The notes: generated from the letters alone by a model not told the origin. 64,000 nt of DNA from Uloborus plumipes (GCA_038373865.1 JAXGGA010003004.1:1-64000); one strand, 5' to 3'; shown: positions 35,351 to 46,799, numbered from the stretch's first letter. A program made the numbers and translations.

Positions 35351-35518
35351 ATGTCCGTGTTTATTTGGTCAAATGGGCTATTTTCTTCGAGCTCAAAGCA
35401 GTCAGGTACAATGCGACTTCTTCTCTGGATAACAATCGGCCTATCTACGTGTCGTCGAAAATTCTTTGTCAACTTTGCCCCGTGGCCATGCCCTGCAAAA
35501 GTTATTGACTCCTTCAGG
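35351..35518 (+). CDS. Candidate exon with possible signal peptide, unknown gene
   Basis: A plus-strand frame with ATG at 35351 (MSVFIWSNG) contains an internal Met at about 35411 starting MRLLLWITIGLSTC, a hydrophobic stretch that would serve as a signal peptide. FAPWPCPAKVIDSFR follows, and then a good donor, TTCAGG|GTAAGG at about 35518-35520. The segment is GC-richer than both flanks. A different frame over the same bases is also open (66 codons from 35308), so coding frame is not certain. I recognise no family. A secreted protein beginning here is possible; a chance frame is also possible. Confidence 0.25.
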
Positions 35519-35520
35519 GT

Positions 35521-36552
35521 AAGGTAATCAGAGCATCATTAGCTATTGTGTTGGAAAAGGTGTTCCTACACAATTGATTGAGTTGGGCTAAGATACCGAT
35601 CGCGAAACACGGATTAATGATGTAGATAAATAAATGTTTTTACTACCGGGTGGTGAATATTATTGAATGTTTCGTAGGAACTTTCTCGAAAATACTGTCG
35701 TGAGTACGAAAATGAAAATCGGCTGGAATAGGCAGGTGAACAGCTATATCTAGAAATGGGAATTTTTGAGATATTTAAACAAAACGTGTTTTTGATGTCC
35801 TGCAAACTATAGTAAAATGTTGGAATTTGACGCTCTTTTCGTGCTTTATTTTCAACATAAACTAAATGCACAAGCTTGTACAATATTGCTAATGTAAAAT
35901 AGATGACAAAAAGGAAAACTGATAGATACTTCTGTTTACCTTCCCAAGGCAGTATGTTTCTGAAGCTCTTGTGTGGAGTATTATTATTTTCTTAAATGAT
36001 GCAAAATAGAAAACTGGGCTCCTGGTGCTGGTACTTAGAAGTAACAGGGATAGCACATATCCCTTTTTTCATTAAAACGTCACTTTTTTGCCGCATTGCC
36101 CCATCCTCTCTTTTTAAGATATACGTCACTGTTTTCAGTTTTTTTTTGAAAAAAAAAAAAAAAACTTAGCTCATTTTGACACATAAAACGGAAATAACTA
36201 CTTACTGAAAACAAATAAGCATTTATCGATGAAAGTTACAATCTTCAAGAACATCAGAATTGGACTGTATTATTAAATGTTTTAGGATTTTCTTAAAATC
36301 AAAAGGAATTATTATAGTCTTACTAGTCTTTGTTCTATATCCTAATTTATTATATTGGTCTTTTGTCCAAAGGAAAACTTTAATATGTTAAGAAACTCCA
36401 TTTAACACTAACGTTTATCATTGACATATATTTTAAATAACAAGATTCACTTATAGAAATGTCTTCTGTTTTTAATTTTTATACTCATTCAGTTGAAATA
36501 TTCGAAATTTGCTTTAAGGTATGAAAGCCAACTTTTTTTATTCCCAATTTCT
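35521..36552. other. AT-rich sequence, nothing recognised
   Basis: There is an A/T homopolymer junction at 36138-36166. An 89-codon minus-strand frame (35614-35883) is unsupported. Confidence 0.4.
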
Positions 36553-36615
36553 ATTATCCGGTTATCCGGAAAACACTCAGTCCGAATTAATCCGGACAGA
36601 AGAGCTCCTACTGTA
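36553..36615. mobile_element. Tigger-like element, one end only
   Basis: The right end, in reverse complement, reads TACAGTAGGAGCTCTTCTGT followed by CCGGATTAATTCGGA, and further in TCCGGATAACCGGATAAT. It matches the termini of the element at 29078-29521. No partner end was found nearby, so this is a fragment. Confidence 0.6.
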
Positions 36616-36755
36616 CTATATGATTGCAAGTGAATAAAATTAGAAACAAGAATAAGTAATTGTGATTACAGAACTAGTGCAGTTTTTATTAATTTTCGGA
36701 TAAATTACAATTTTATAACCTTTAATTCTGCATTCTGATGCGGGATCGGTCAGTA

Positions 36756-36988
36756 TTAACACGTTGGGAGCGCATGAACTCTTGGAAGGACGGCAACAAG
36801 TTCACGTAGCGGGCGGCTGTCCTCTTGGGGGAAAACTTTTTCACAATTGAATATTTGAAAAACAATTTTTTAATTTTTCCCCCTTTATCTGCATTAAAAA
36901 TGGAGTGGAATTAGTAAGTTAGACAACAAAAAAATTTTCAGCCTGATGGTGGTTACCATTGTCATGAGGTCAGCATTAAACGTGTTAA
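36756..36988 (+). mobile_element. TTAA-flanked non-autonomous DNA transposon, copy 3
   Basis: The 233 bp element starts TTAACACGTTGGGAGCGCAT and ends CAGCATTAAACGTGTTAA. It shares with copy 2 the phrases CTTGGAAGGACGGCAAC, TTCACGTAGCGGGCG, CTCTTGGGGGAAAACTTT, AAAAATGGAGTGGAATT and GGTGGTTACCATTGTCATGA. TTAA is present at both ends. Confidence 0.88.
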
Positions 36989-36999
36989 ACGATATTCAT

Positions 37000-38890
37000 T
37001 TTTTACGTTCGAGTCGCATATTTACATTACAACCACTTAAGAAGACAGGCCAACCTATCTGATATTTTAGTTCCAAGCAAGCCGATCGAGCCTTTTGTCA
37101 AGTATTTAGTAAATACATTGTTCTAATCGCTGGTTGCTACTTCATAACGATAACTGACGAGAGGTTGAGTTAAATAACACTTTGATCGACACTCACGATA
37201 TAGAAAGTTGAATGAGTTCTTAAATTTAATAATCGCTTATCTGCAAATATTTCTTGTGAACTATTGCATTTTCATTCATCACTTGTTCCAAACCTGAATT
37301 AATGAGATATTCTTCTTTTATAAACAAAAATAGTCTAACATCAACCAAGCAACTGAACCTTAGGTACCAGTTTTCTTTAATGCGGTTTTGATGCACGAAC
37401 AAGTGGTCTCCAGCATTCTCTTTTGGAACCAAAATGGAGGATGCCTCGGCTCCCTTAATATAGTGGCCTCAGTTTACATAAGATTCAGTAATGTGCCAAA
37501 TATATATTTTTTAACCCAAAATTGTGTGGTCAACCAGTTAGAGAAAAGGGGACAAAATTGCATAGTACACCTCTCATAGTGCAGTGAACTCTAGTTTAAT
37601 CACTGCTATTGGTTTCACTCCAGGTAACGAAGTTAAACTAATTCATGTTTATACAATCGCTTTGTAGTGAATGCTTCAAAAAGTACAGTTTTGATGAAAA
37701 GGTTAAAGTAAATAAGGAAAACAATTTGTATTCAAATTATCTAAAACGTAAATGGGGTATGTTTAAATTTTACGGTCAGTTGGAATCCCGGAACCGTATG
37801 TCTTCTTGCTGACTAAATTCCTCTGTTGTTGCGTAAAGGTATGAAGTTCAATTTAAAGTGTAGTGTTTAGGTTACTTTTTTCTGTTGAGCGAGTTTTTTC
37901 TCTTTTGGCAAGTAATTGGCCGTTTCTGTTTCGCCTTAAAAGTGGCCATTGTGATGATCTTGGCTGTGGGGAAATTATAGTTATTTACTCTGACGCATAG
38001 TTTGTCACTTGAGAAAGTGGTTATTTCATACTAAACCGCAATATCGTTTTACGGCATTTTAACTTATTTATTGTTGTGTGATGCTTAAAAAACTACTTTA
38101 GAGGGCAGGCCGCCTTATCCGACATTTTGGTTCTAAGAACACTTTGAATTTAGCCTTATTTCAAGCATTTGGAAGTATGTTATTACAGTCTCTGGTTGCT
38201 ATATCGTGAAAATAATTAATGAGCAGTTGAGTAGAACGCTACCATGAGCAAATCTAGCTAGAAAACTTTTCTTAATCTTAATAAAATAGTTTCCTGTATA
38301 GTAAATTTTCATACCTCACTTGTTTTGAATCTGAATAAAGAAGTCTCCGTTTATAAACTGAAATAATACCAAATAAGCGCTCGTTACTCGCATTTTAAAA
38401 CAAAAGCTTAATATTTTATTTGACGCCTAGAGTTCCAAACCTAAGTGCCAAATTTGACGCCTAATATCTCGAATCATATCGAAAATTTTCTTTTCTGACT
38501 TCTCATGAATGAAACTCTTAAATGACATAAATATTAAATTTGTAAAAGAAATTTTAAATAAAATTTTGTCTTTTCAAAAAATTATTTTCTTTTATTTCAG
38601 ATTTTTTAAAAAAATCTACTGTAGACAATATGTAATATTTTTTACTTACCAGTGTGATATGTATTATTTGATTCATTCAAAATGGAGTCTAGATTTTTTT
38701 TTCACACTCTTAAAAATGTGTCCTACACATCATCATGACGCCTAAATTTAAATTCTTATATCTAACGCTGATTCAGACGTTAACCAAGCGACACATTTGA
38801 AGCATTAATTGCTAGTTTTGTTCAGCAAGTTAGATGCACGTAATAGTAGTATTGCGCAGTCTCTTTTGGCACCAACAAAATATACAGTAT
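37000..38890. repeat. Old direct duplication, about 1.06 kb apart
   Basis: Segment A (about 37025-37440) and segment B (about 38085-38890) share, in order, AGGCCAACCTATCTGATATTTTAGTTC / AGGCCGCCTTATCCGACATTTTGGTTC, a TTTTGTCAAGTATTT / TTATTTCAAGCATTT phrase, CGCTGGTTGCTA / CTCTGGTTGCTA, GAGAGGTTGAGT / GAGCAGTTGAGT, TTTTCATTCATCACTTGTTC / TTTTCATACCTCACTTGTTT, and CTCTTTTGGAACCAAAA / CTCTTTTGGCACCAACAA. Segment B holds about 370 bp of extra sequence (38390-38760) with the word GACGCCTA repeated at least three times. Confidence 0.7.
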
Positions 38891-40433
38891 TGAAAGAGCA
38901 GAGCGATGACGAATTTACTTTAGAAGAGGGTCAAATTTTGCTATCAATATTTTTGAATACAAGTCGGTTGGTCACGAAATAAATCTGAAACTTTTTTAAG
39001 GAGAAAATATTCAACCTTCTATTTACTACGTAATTCTAGAGCAGTACACAGTTTTTCTAGCTCTGTTTCGGAAAGCAAAAATTCTTTTTTGTGCAGCATG
39101 AATTTAGTTAAGAAAATCTTTAGTGATTGAGGAACAAAACTTTTTTCCTTTGTAGATTACTCCTTCTTTTATATGAAATTTTTCCTTGTAGTGGCAAAAT
39201 CCTTTGACACAATGAGATACGTTTTTTAGTAGTCTGGCCATTTGCGTATGCTGTTTTAATTCCTTCAAAGCTACCTCCGTCTTTGCTTGTCTCCTTTTTG
39301 AATTTTCATCGGTCATGCATAGCAAAATGTTGACTTCTTTTTCTTACAAGAAATGATCAAGATGGTAAAAAGTTTTCTTCAAGTTAAAGCGCGTTCACTT
39401 TACGAAATCCAATCTGTTGTTTTGAGTTGTAACTTCTATACGGTATAATCCCCCCCCCCCCCGCCGACGAGTACTCTTTGTTGAGGTCGTTTTCAGCGGC
39501 GAAAAATGATGACTGGGTATTGGAAAATTTGCTTTAAAGAGCGACCGAACCCTGTCATTAAGCATGTTACCGGGAAAATTAATGTTTGTAGTAGCAAACA
39601 TTATGTGGAGACCAACAGACTAGAATCGTTCTGCAAGGTACCTTTCTGGTCTGTTTGCCTTTACGGGGGAAAAAAGAGGAATCAATTTCCGCAAAAATCA
39701 ACTGTGTGAGTTCTACGAAAAAATTTGTCTTATGAAAGCTTTTATTTTTCTAAACTATTCTCATGCTACGGTGAAATATCTTCTTTTTTCTGGATTCAGA
39801 TGTCAAGACAAACTCTCTTTAAGCCAGATTTTTCAAAAAAGCAAAAGGTTCAAAACTGATTGCTTGCCAATGATCCAATGAAAAATTAATTTAAAAGTGA
39901 ATACTTGAATGCCTATACATAAATAGTCAAGTTCAAGGCTCTCTTAAGAAATAAGTAAACAACCTCAAATCCAGTGATGCGCGTGCATGAGTAAATGAAA
40001 CCATGTTTTACTTTCTATTGCATCTTCATCACAAAAAAAAAAAAAAAAAAATACGTTTTTTGCATGCATATTTGCTAATCAACTGGTTACCGTAAGTGGC
40101 AAATTTTCAACTCTGCCAAGATTACGTAGATCTTAAAAGAATAATTATACTATTCTCATTACAGGAGTTATCTGCAGGGAACCCACGATTTAAATCAAAT
40201 TATTTTCTTTAAAATAAATCATGACTATAAGTGCTTATTATCACTTATAAGAGAAAGCAAGCTAATGCCTCTTTTAAAAGATTTTTTTCACCTAAAATTT
40301 TTAGTTTTGTTCAACTTCAAAAAAGTACCTGCCAGATTCTGATCTCCGAATATCGAGTCCTAAACGGACTTAATTTAAGAAATCCCTATTTATATATTTT
40401 TTTAAAAGTCAAATTTTTAGTATTAAGATTATT
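38891..40433. other. AT-rich sequence, no supported gene
   Basis: A 13-base C run lies at 39450-39462 and a run of A residues at about 40032-40050. Frames of 60-73 codons at 39104-39709 on both strands have no recognisable homology. Confidence 0.4.
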
Positions 40434-40716
40434 TCTGCCGTGGGCAGGTAAACGGCAGTATCTGCAAAAATGAGTTTTCGAGATAATTGAAGAAACGCGT
40501 TTTTGATTTCCCACAGAGATCAATAAAACATTGAACTTCGAACATAGGCGATACAATGTGTTTATACCGATATATTTTTTGGGTAATCGATTGAATTTTG
40601 ATTTTGCAAGCGCATAGAGAGGTAAAGCAGATACTGCCGTTTACCTGCCCTTTTCACTATAATTTTCATGCGGAATTGACTGGCAGCCAGCAGTAACTGC
40701 ACAGTATGCTACTAAA
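40434..40716 (+). repeat. Core unit U1 with perfect 24 bp inverted repeats
   Basis: The unit carries a 24 bp motif at 40442-40465 (GGGCAGGTAAACGGCAG followed by TATCTGC) and its perfect inverse at 40627-40650, spanning 209 bp. It is almost identical, in inverse orientation, to U2 at 42811-43096, down to the outer flank GGAATTGACTGGCAGCC / GGCAGT and GTATGCTACTAAAT. Confidence 0.88.
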
Positions 40717-41030
40717 TCTGCCGTGGGCAGGTAAAGGGCAGTAACTGCAAAATTTTCGATTTTCATTTTTTTGCATTTTTGAAATCTATGTTAAATTAGT
40801 TTTATGGTACATCTTTTTTTGGTTTCCGATGAAAAAAAACTTGTTTTTTAACCAGTGGTAATTAGCAGTAACTGCTTTTTTCGTTACGATGGGCAGGTAA
40901 ACGGCAGTATCTGCATGTCTGCAGGATGAACATAATATGAATCGCTGTGCAAAACTTGCATCAAGCCGCAAAAACCGTTTTCCTTTGTACCTAAACTGAG
41001 CGAAAGTAGTGGTGTCCTAATGGGAGGTCA

Positions 41031-42243
41031 CGGGAGGTCATTGGTTGCACTTGAATGTTCCCAAGGGTGTGTTTTATTCATTTTTGGGGTGAATCAGTGT
41101 TAATATCAATGCAGACTTGAGTGAGACAAATTGGCATTTCCACTTGGCGATATATCGCCAAGCTTTTGGTCGCCAAGTGCTTGTCGCCAACTTGGTAACA
41201 TATCGCCAAATTGGCGACAAATTTGGCGAAAAAAATTATTTTATGAGTTTGGGCTCGATTTAGCGCTTTTGGCGGTATTTTGCGAAAAATCCACTGAATG
41301 ATGCTAAAATCGGCGATATTTTGAAAATGAATCGTTGTAAATCATTTTTTGCATTATTCGTGGTACATTAGGGGCGTAAATGTTTGAATTGTTATCTTGC
41401 TTATTCCAAGCACTATGTAAACACTTAAGGCATCTACTAAGAAATTTACACGTAAAAGGAAGTAGTGTGGGGTCCATACCAGGTTTTTTTCTTTCAAATA
41501 AAGTTTCTCTCCACTAGCAGACAATATTTTTCACGATTTCAAAGATACACAAGCCAAACTTGGCAGACGACAAACAAAAATGCAGCAATGAAATGATTTT
41601 ATTTACATTGTTTTGTTTTCTTTTAATTACAGTTGCTTTCATACTAACAGACGATAGTTTTTGTAGTTTAATCCCTAGCTGTTTTAATAGTGCTATAAAA
41701 AAATCGTCAGCACAACAAGCATTTCAAGCGCTCTTTTCCTCAAAGTGATTTCTTGTTTTGATGCAAATTACAAAGCATTAACTGATTTGTAGTAATTTTA
41801 AAACATCTGATGTGAACGCCACACTACTTCCTTTTACGTTTAAGTTCCATAATAAATAACTCAAGTGTTAAAATAGTACATTAGAGTAAGCAAGATAACA
41901 ATTCAAACATTTACACCCCCAGTTTGTCCCGAATCAATGCAAAATAATGTTTTCAATGATTTATTTTCTAAATATCGCCAATTTTAACATTATTAAGTGA
42001 TTTCTTCACAAAATATGCCCAATAGCGCCAAATTGAATCCAAATTTTTAAAAAAAATCATTTTTTCACCAAATTTGTCGCCAACTTGGCGGCAAACACTT
42101 GGCTACCAAAAGTTTGGCGATATATCACCAAGTGGTTGTACCAAATCATATTACTCAATTTGCATTGAAATTAACATTGATTTAGCCCACAAAGGGGTAA
42201 AAGACCCCCTTGGGAACATTCGAATGCAACCACAAGGGGAGGT
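41031..42243. repeat. Block E, inner foldback of about 1.2 kb
   Basis: The left side TGCACTTGAATGTTCCCAAG (41046-41065) pairs with CTTGGGAACATTCGAATGCA near 42208-42230. Pairing continues through the CTTGGCGATATATCGCCAAG palindrome (41143-41162) and AAAGGAAGTAGTGTGG (41455) against CCACACTACTTCC (41820). Arms are about 430 bp around a loop of about 315 bp. Block E is therefore a palindrome inside one arm of a larger palindrome. The TTGGCGATATATCGCCAA theme and the neighbouring CATTCGAATGCAACC phrase belong, as far as I recall, to a repeat widespread in chelicerates; that is knowledge-based and unchecked. Confidence 0.8.
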
Positions 42244-42810
42244 GCACAACTAGACCACCCTCAGAGCCTACATACCAAACTAGAAGCTTCTACGGCATAT
42301 AGTTTTTGAGTTATGCGACATACATACATACGCACATACATAGAAACATACGTACGTACATACATACGTACATACAGACGTTACGAGAAAACTCATCGTA
42401 ATTAACTGGGGCATGGTCGAAAAGGATATTTCGGCTGTTTATATGTTAGTAGGTACATATGCACGTGCTGATAGGTCGAAAAAACTACTCAACATTCATT
42501 CGGGGGCGAGCAAAATTAAAATATAGACCGAAATTTGAGTGAAATTTTCTTCGAGATCACAATACTTCCTTCACTAAGTAAAAGAAAGTAAAAATGGCTG
42601 AAGAATCATCGAGTTTTGCTTCATATTTTGATAATACATACAGTTTCATTATACTTTTTAATTATATTTCGCGTTCGTTTATATTAAATCTATATCAAGG
42701 AACACGGTATTTATGTATATTTTTAAATAAAACATATCATTCACAATGCAATAATATATTTCGTAATAACATATCTACTTCGCATGCTGTCGAATATGTA
42801 AATACTGGAC

Positions 42811-43096
42811 ATTTAGTAGCATACTCTGCAGTTACTGCCGACTGCCAGTCAATTCCGCATGACAATTAGGGTGAAAAGGGCAGGTAAAGGGCAGTATCTG
42901 CTTTACCTCTCTTTGTGCTTGCAAAATCAAAATTCAATCGATTACCCAAAAAATATATCGGTATAAACATATAGTATCGCCTATGTTCGAAGTTCAATGT
43001 TTTATTGATCTTTGTGGGAAATCAAAAACGCGTTTCTTCAAATATCTCGAAAACTCATTTTTGCAGATACTGCCGTTTACCTGCCCACGGCAGAAA
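42811..43096 (-). repeat. Core unit U2 at the palindrome centre
   Basis: An inverse copy of U1 with motif copies at 42878-42901 and 43063-43086. It is bordered by GGACATTT on the left and AAATGTCC on the right, which are inverse halves of the surrounding arms. This suggests insertion of U2 into the middle of an already palindromic element, or expansion of a palindrome around it. Confidence 0.82.
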
Positions 43097-43555
43097 TGTC
43101 CAGTATTTACATATTCGACAACATGCGGAGTAGATATGTTATTACGAAATATATTATTGCATTGTGAATGATATGTTTTATTTAAAAATATACATAAATA
43201 CCGCGTATCCACTTGATATAGATTTGATATAAACGAACGCGAAATATAATTAAAAAATATAATGAAACTGTATTGTATTATGCAAAATATGAAGCAAAAC
43301 TTGATGATTCTTCAGCCATTTTTACTTTCTTTTACTTAGTAAAGGAAGTATTGTGATCACAAAGAAAATTTCACTCAAAATTTGGTCTAAATTTTGATTT
43401 TGCTCACCCCCGAATGAATGTTGAGTAGCTTTTTCGACCTATCAGCACATGCACATGTACCTACTAACATATAAACAGCCGAAATATCCTTTTAGACCAT
43501 GCCCCCGTTAATTACGACGAGTTTTCTCGTGACGTCTGTATATACGTATGCATGT

Positions 43556-43632
43556 GCGTATGTATGTATGTATGTATGTATGTATGTATGTATGTATGTA
43601 TGTATGTATGTATGTATGTATGTATGTATGTG
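43556..43632. repeat. (TATG)n microsatellite within block c'
   Basis: About 18 TATG units. The inverse, shorter and degenerate (CATA)n tract lies in block c at 42318-42375, so array length has changed independently in the two arms. Confidence 0.92.
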
Positions 43633-43726
43633 CGTATGTGCGTATGTCGCATAACTCAAAAACTATAGGCCGTAGAAGCTTCTAGTTTGGTATGTAGGCT
43701 CTGAGGGTGGTCGTTGTGCACCTCCC

Positions 43727-44935
43727 CTTGTGGTTGCATTCGAATGTTCTCAAGGGGGTCTTTTACCCCTTTGTGGGGTAAATCAATGTTAATTTCAATG
43801 CAGATTGAGTGATATGATTTGGTGCAACCACTTGGCGATATATCGCCAAACTTTTGGTCGCCAAGTGTTTGCCGCCAAGTTGGCGACAAATTTGGCGAAA
43901 AAATGATTTTTTTTTTTTAAATTTGGATTCAATTTGGCGCTATTGGGCACATTTTGCGAAAAATTCACTGAATCATGTTAAAATCGGCGATATTTAGAAA
44001 ATAAATCATTGTAAAACATTATTTTGCATTGATTCGTGACAAACTGGGGTTGTAAATGTCTGAATTGTTATCTGGCTCACTCTAAGGCACTATTTTAACA
44101 CCTAAGGCATCTATTATGGAATTTAAACGTAAAAGGAAGTAGTGTGGCGTGCACACCAGATGTTTTAAAATTACACAAATCAGTTAATGCTTTGTACTTT
44201 GCATAAAAACAAGAAATCACTTTGAGAAAAAGAGCGCTTGAAATGCTTGTTGTGCTGACGATTTTTTTCATAGTACTATTAAAAATGCAACAGCTAGGGA
44301 TTAAACTGCAAAAACTATCGTCTGTTAGTATGAAAGCAACTGTAATTAAAAGAAAACAAAACAATGTAAATAAAATCATTTCATTGCTGCATTTTTGTTT
44401 GTCGTCTGCCAAGTTTGGCTTGTGTATCTTTGAAATCGTAAAAAATATTGTCTGCTAGTGGAGAGAAACTTTATTTGAAAGAAAAAAATCTGGTATGGAC
44501 CCCACACTACTTCCTTTTACGTGTAAATTTTTTTAGTAGATGCCTTAAGTGTTAAAATAATGCTTGGAATGAGCAAGATGACAATTCAAACATTTACGCC
44601 CCAAATGTACCACGAAACAAAGCAAAAAATGATTTACAACAATTCATTTTCTAAATATCGCCGATTTTAGTATCATTCAGTGGATTTTTCGCAAAATACC
44701 GCCAATAGCGCTAAATTGAACCCAAACTCATAAAATAATTTTTTTCGCCAAATTTGTCGCCAATTTGGCGATATGTCACCAAGTTGGCGACAAGCACTTG
44801 GCGACTAAAAGCTTGGCGATATATGGCCAAGTGGTAACGCCATTTCATATCACTTAAGTCTGCTTTGATATAAACACTGATTCACTCCCAAAAGGAATAA
44901 AACACCCCCTTGGGAACATTCAAGTGCAACCAATG
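43727..44935. repeat. Block E', inverted partner of block E
   Basis: It mirrors 41031-42243 and has the same inner foldback: TGCATTCGAATGTTCTCAAG near 43735 and CTTGGGAACATTCAAGTGCA at about 44910-44928. The plus-strand CTTGGCGATATATCGCCAA palindrome is at 43831-43849. Confidence 0.8.
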
Positions 44936-45263
44936 ACCTCCCGTGACCTCCCATTAGGGAACCCCTACTTTTTCTTAGTTTAAATACAAAAGAAAATGGT
45001 TTTTGCGGCTTGATGCAAGTTTTGCACAGCGATTCATATTATGTTCATCCTGCAGACATGCAGATACTGCCGTTTACCTGCCCACAGCAACGAAAAATGC
45101 AGTTACTGCTAATTACCACTAGTTAAAAAACAGTTTTTTTTCATCGGAAACCAAAAAAAGATGCTTGTACCATAAAACTAATGTAACATAGATTTCAAAA
45201 ATGCAAAAAAATGAAAATCGAAAAATTTGCAGTTACTGCCCTTTACCTGCCCACGGCAGATTT

Positions 45264-46799
45264 GTTCAAAGTCTCCCGAATTTTGTTTATAAGTCTCTAG
45301 TTTTCACCTTTTGCAGAAGTATTCCAACTCAAATCTGCGGCAGTTACCCTTTCCTAATACCTGGAAAGAAAGAAACCTTTTCAAGTTCATATCTTAACTT
45401 TTAAGAAGAGCACTGTACTACCGTACTTGAAAAAAAATCCAAAATTTCCATAAGATGGATAAAAGTATTTTTCAATAATAACAACCAACTGCCAGTGCAA
45501 GACTTAAAAATTTATTGATATTTTGTTTTCAAAATAGTAAAAAATCAATAAAAAGTAAAATTTGTCACGCAGTCGCGTTCTCTGTCTCGTCAGAAGTTCG
45601 TCACAGTCACGTGTTTTTTCGTACAACTTTTTTAAAAAGTTGAAAGTTAATTGTTGAAACATTTCAGCAAGCTCTTCCCGTTTTGCACATGATTGTGCGC
45701 TTTTACACTTGCAGGTCTGAAAAAATTTTTTCTCTCGCAAGGAACACAAATGCCGATAGAGAGAGAGAGAGAAAAAAAATGTTCTAGACATGATTTCTTA
45801 TTAAGAACTCTGAAAAGTTGGTTTTATTGCAACGCTGGAGTGCATAGCAAGTTAGTGACCCGATTTTTCAGAAAGCTAAAATACATGAAAGATTGCATTA
45901 TTGAGTACATTAGAGGATTTCTCATTAATGCGTATAATGCGTTTTATTCTTAGATGACCCTGTTTAATATCTGGGTTTATATGGTACTGATGGAACAAAA
46001 GTTGTTTGTGATTCTTATTAAGTCCTTCCGGTTTTTCTTTTTGTAATCTCTAGATTGCTCTTCACATCACTAGCTTAAACATTATTGGATTAATTTTTAA
46101 TGTTTAGTTCTGTATGACTTTAAATACAGCAGCTCTTCGGTTTATCACTCATTCAGATGTACATATAGCTCATTCCCATTATTTTCCAAAAAAAATAAAA
46201 GAAGAAATAACTTTGCTTTAAACTTGAGAACACTGAAATAAAAATATTGTATTTCTCGGGCAAAAATCTTCTCTGTTTTTGATCAATAAAGGAAGTGAGT
46301 TGTTTTATATTCGTTTAAATTGCTATAGTTCTACCAGCAACAATTTATTCTCATTTCACTAAAGGACGATTGAAATATTTTATTATTAACTTAAAAGAAC
46401 ATTTGAATCAATGAGTTAAAATGCCAATCACCAGTATCAAAACTAATTTTGCAGGAGAAACAAAACACTTAATCATTAAATATCCATCTGACATACTTAG
46501 GGCTTTATTCGTATTTTTGCACCCCCCCCCCTACAGACACACACACACACACAGTTGATTTTTTTTCCTTAAAAAATGTTTCAGTTTTTCAATATTGCAC
46601 TAAAACTTGAGGAATTGAAACTCAACGTTTTTCTGTACATAGTTGCAAGTTTATGTGTGTATTCACAGTAAAATAAGTCGTTTAGTAGTTCTGCACTTTT
46701 ACATCCTGTATGATTTAAAGTTTAAAAGTTCATTATCAAAATTATGTTTTGGAAGAGCTATATCTGAGTAATTTTATTGTATCTTTGATATGTTTCAGA
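45264..46799. other. AT-rich sequence, no supported gene
   Basis: Contains a GA tract (45758-45772), a C run (46522-46531) followed by a CA microsatellite (46536-46552). Overlapping small frames on both strands at 45504-45953 have no recognisable family. Confidence 0.4.

Larger units (their letters stand above)
40434..45263. mobile_element. Hierarchical palindrome of about 4.8 kb (nested foldback elements)
   Basis: Two arms, 40714-42810 and 43097-45263, are inverted copies of each other (left position plus right position is about 85,910-85,980), starting exactly at AAATCTGCCGTGGG. They flank a 286 bp core, U2 (42811-43096). A second core copy, U1 (40434-40716), lies outside the left arm in inverse orientation. 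Each arm has blocks in order: a (40714-41030), E (41031-42243, itself a foldback), c (42244-42590, with a CATA microsatellite), d (42590-42810). The right arm repeats d', c', E', a'. No transposase frame was found. Arms differ by small gaps and substitutions. If transcribed, it would form kilobase-scale double-stranded RNA. Confidence 0.9.

Noticed and set aside
43656..43889. Minus-strand 77-codon frame in block c'/E'.
   Set aside because: It lies wholly inside the repeat; its counterpart in the left arm is not open.
41560..44412. Similar frames starting (M)ADDKQKCSNEMILFTLF on the plus strand at 41560 and the minus strand at 44412, looking like a conserved membrane protein.
   Set aside because: They are the same bases in the two arms of the large palindrome, start at TTG rather than ATG, and diverge or stop differently. 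The apparent conservation is DNA-level duplication.
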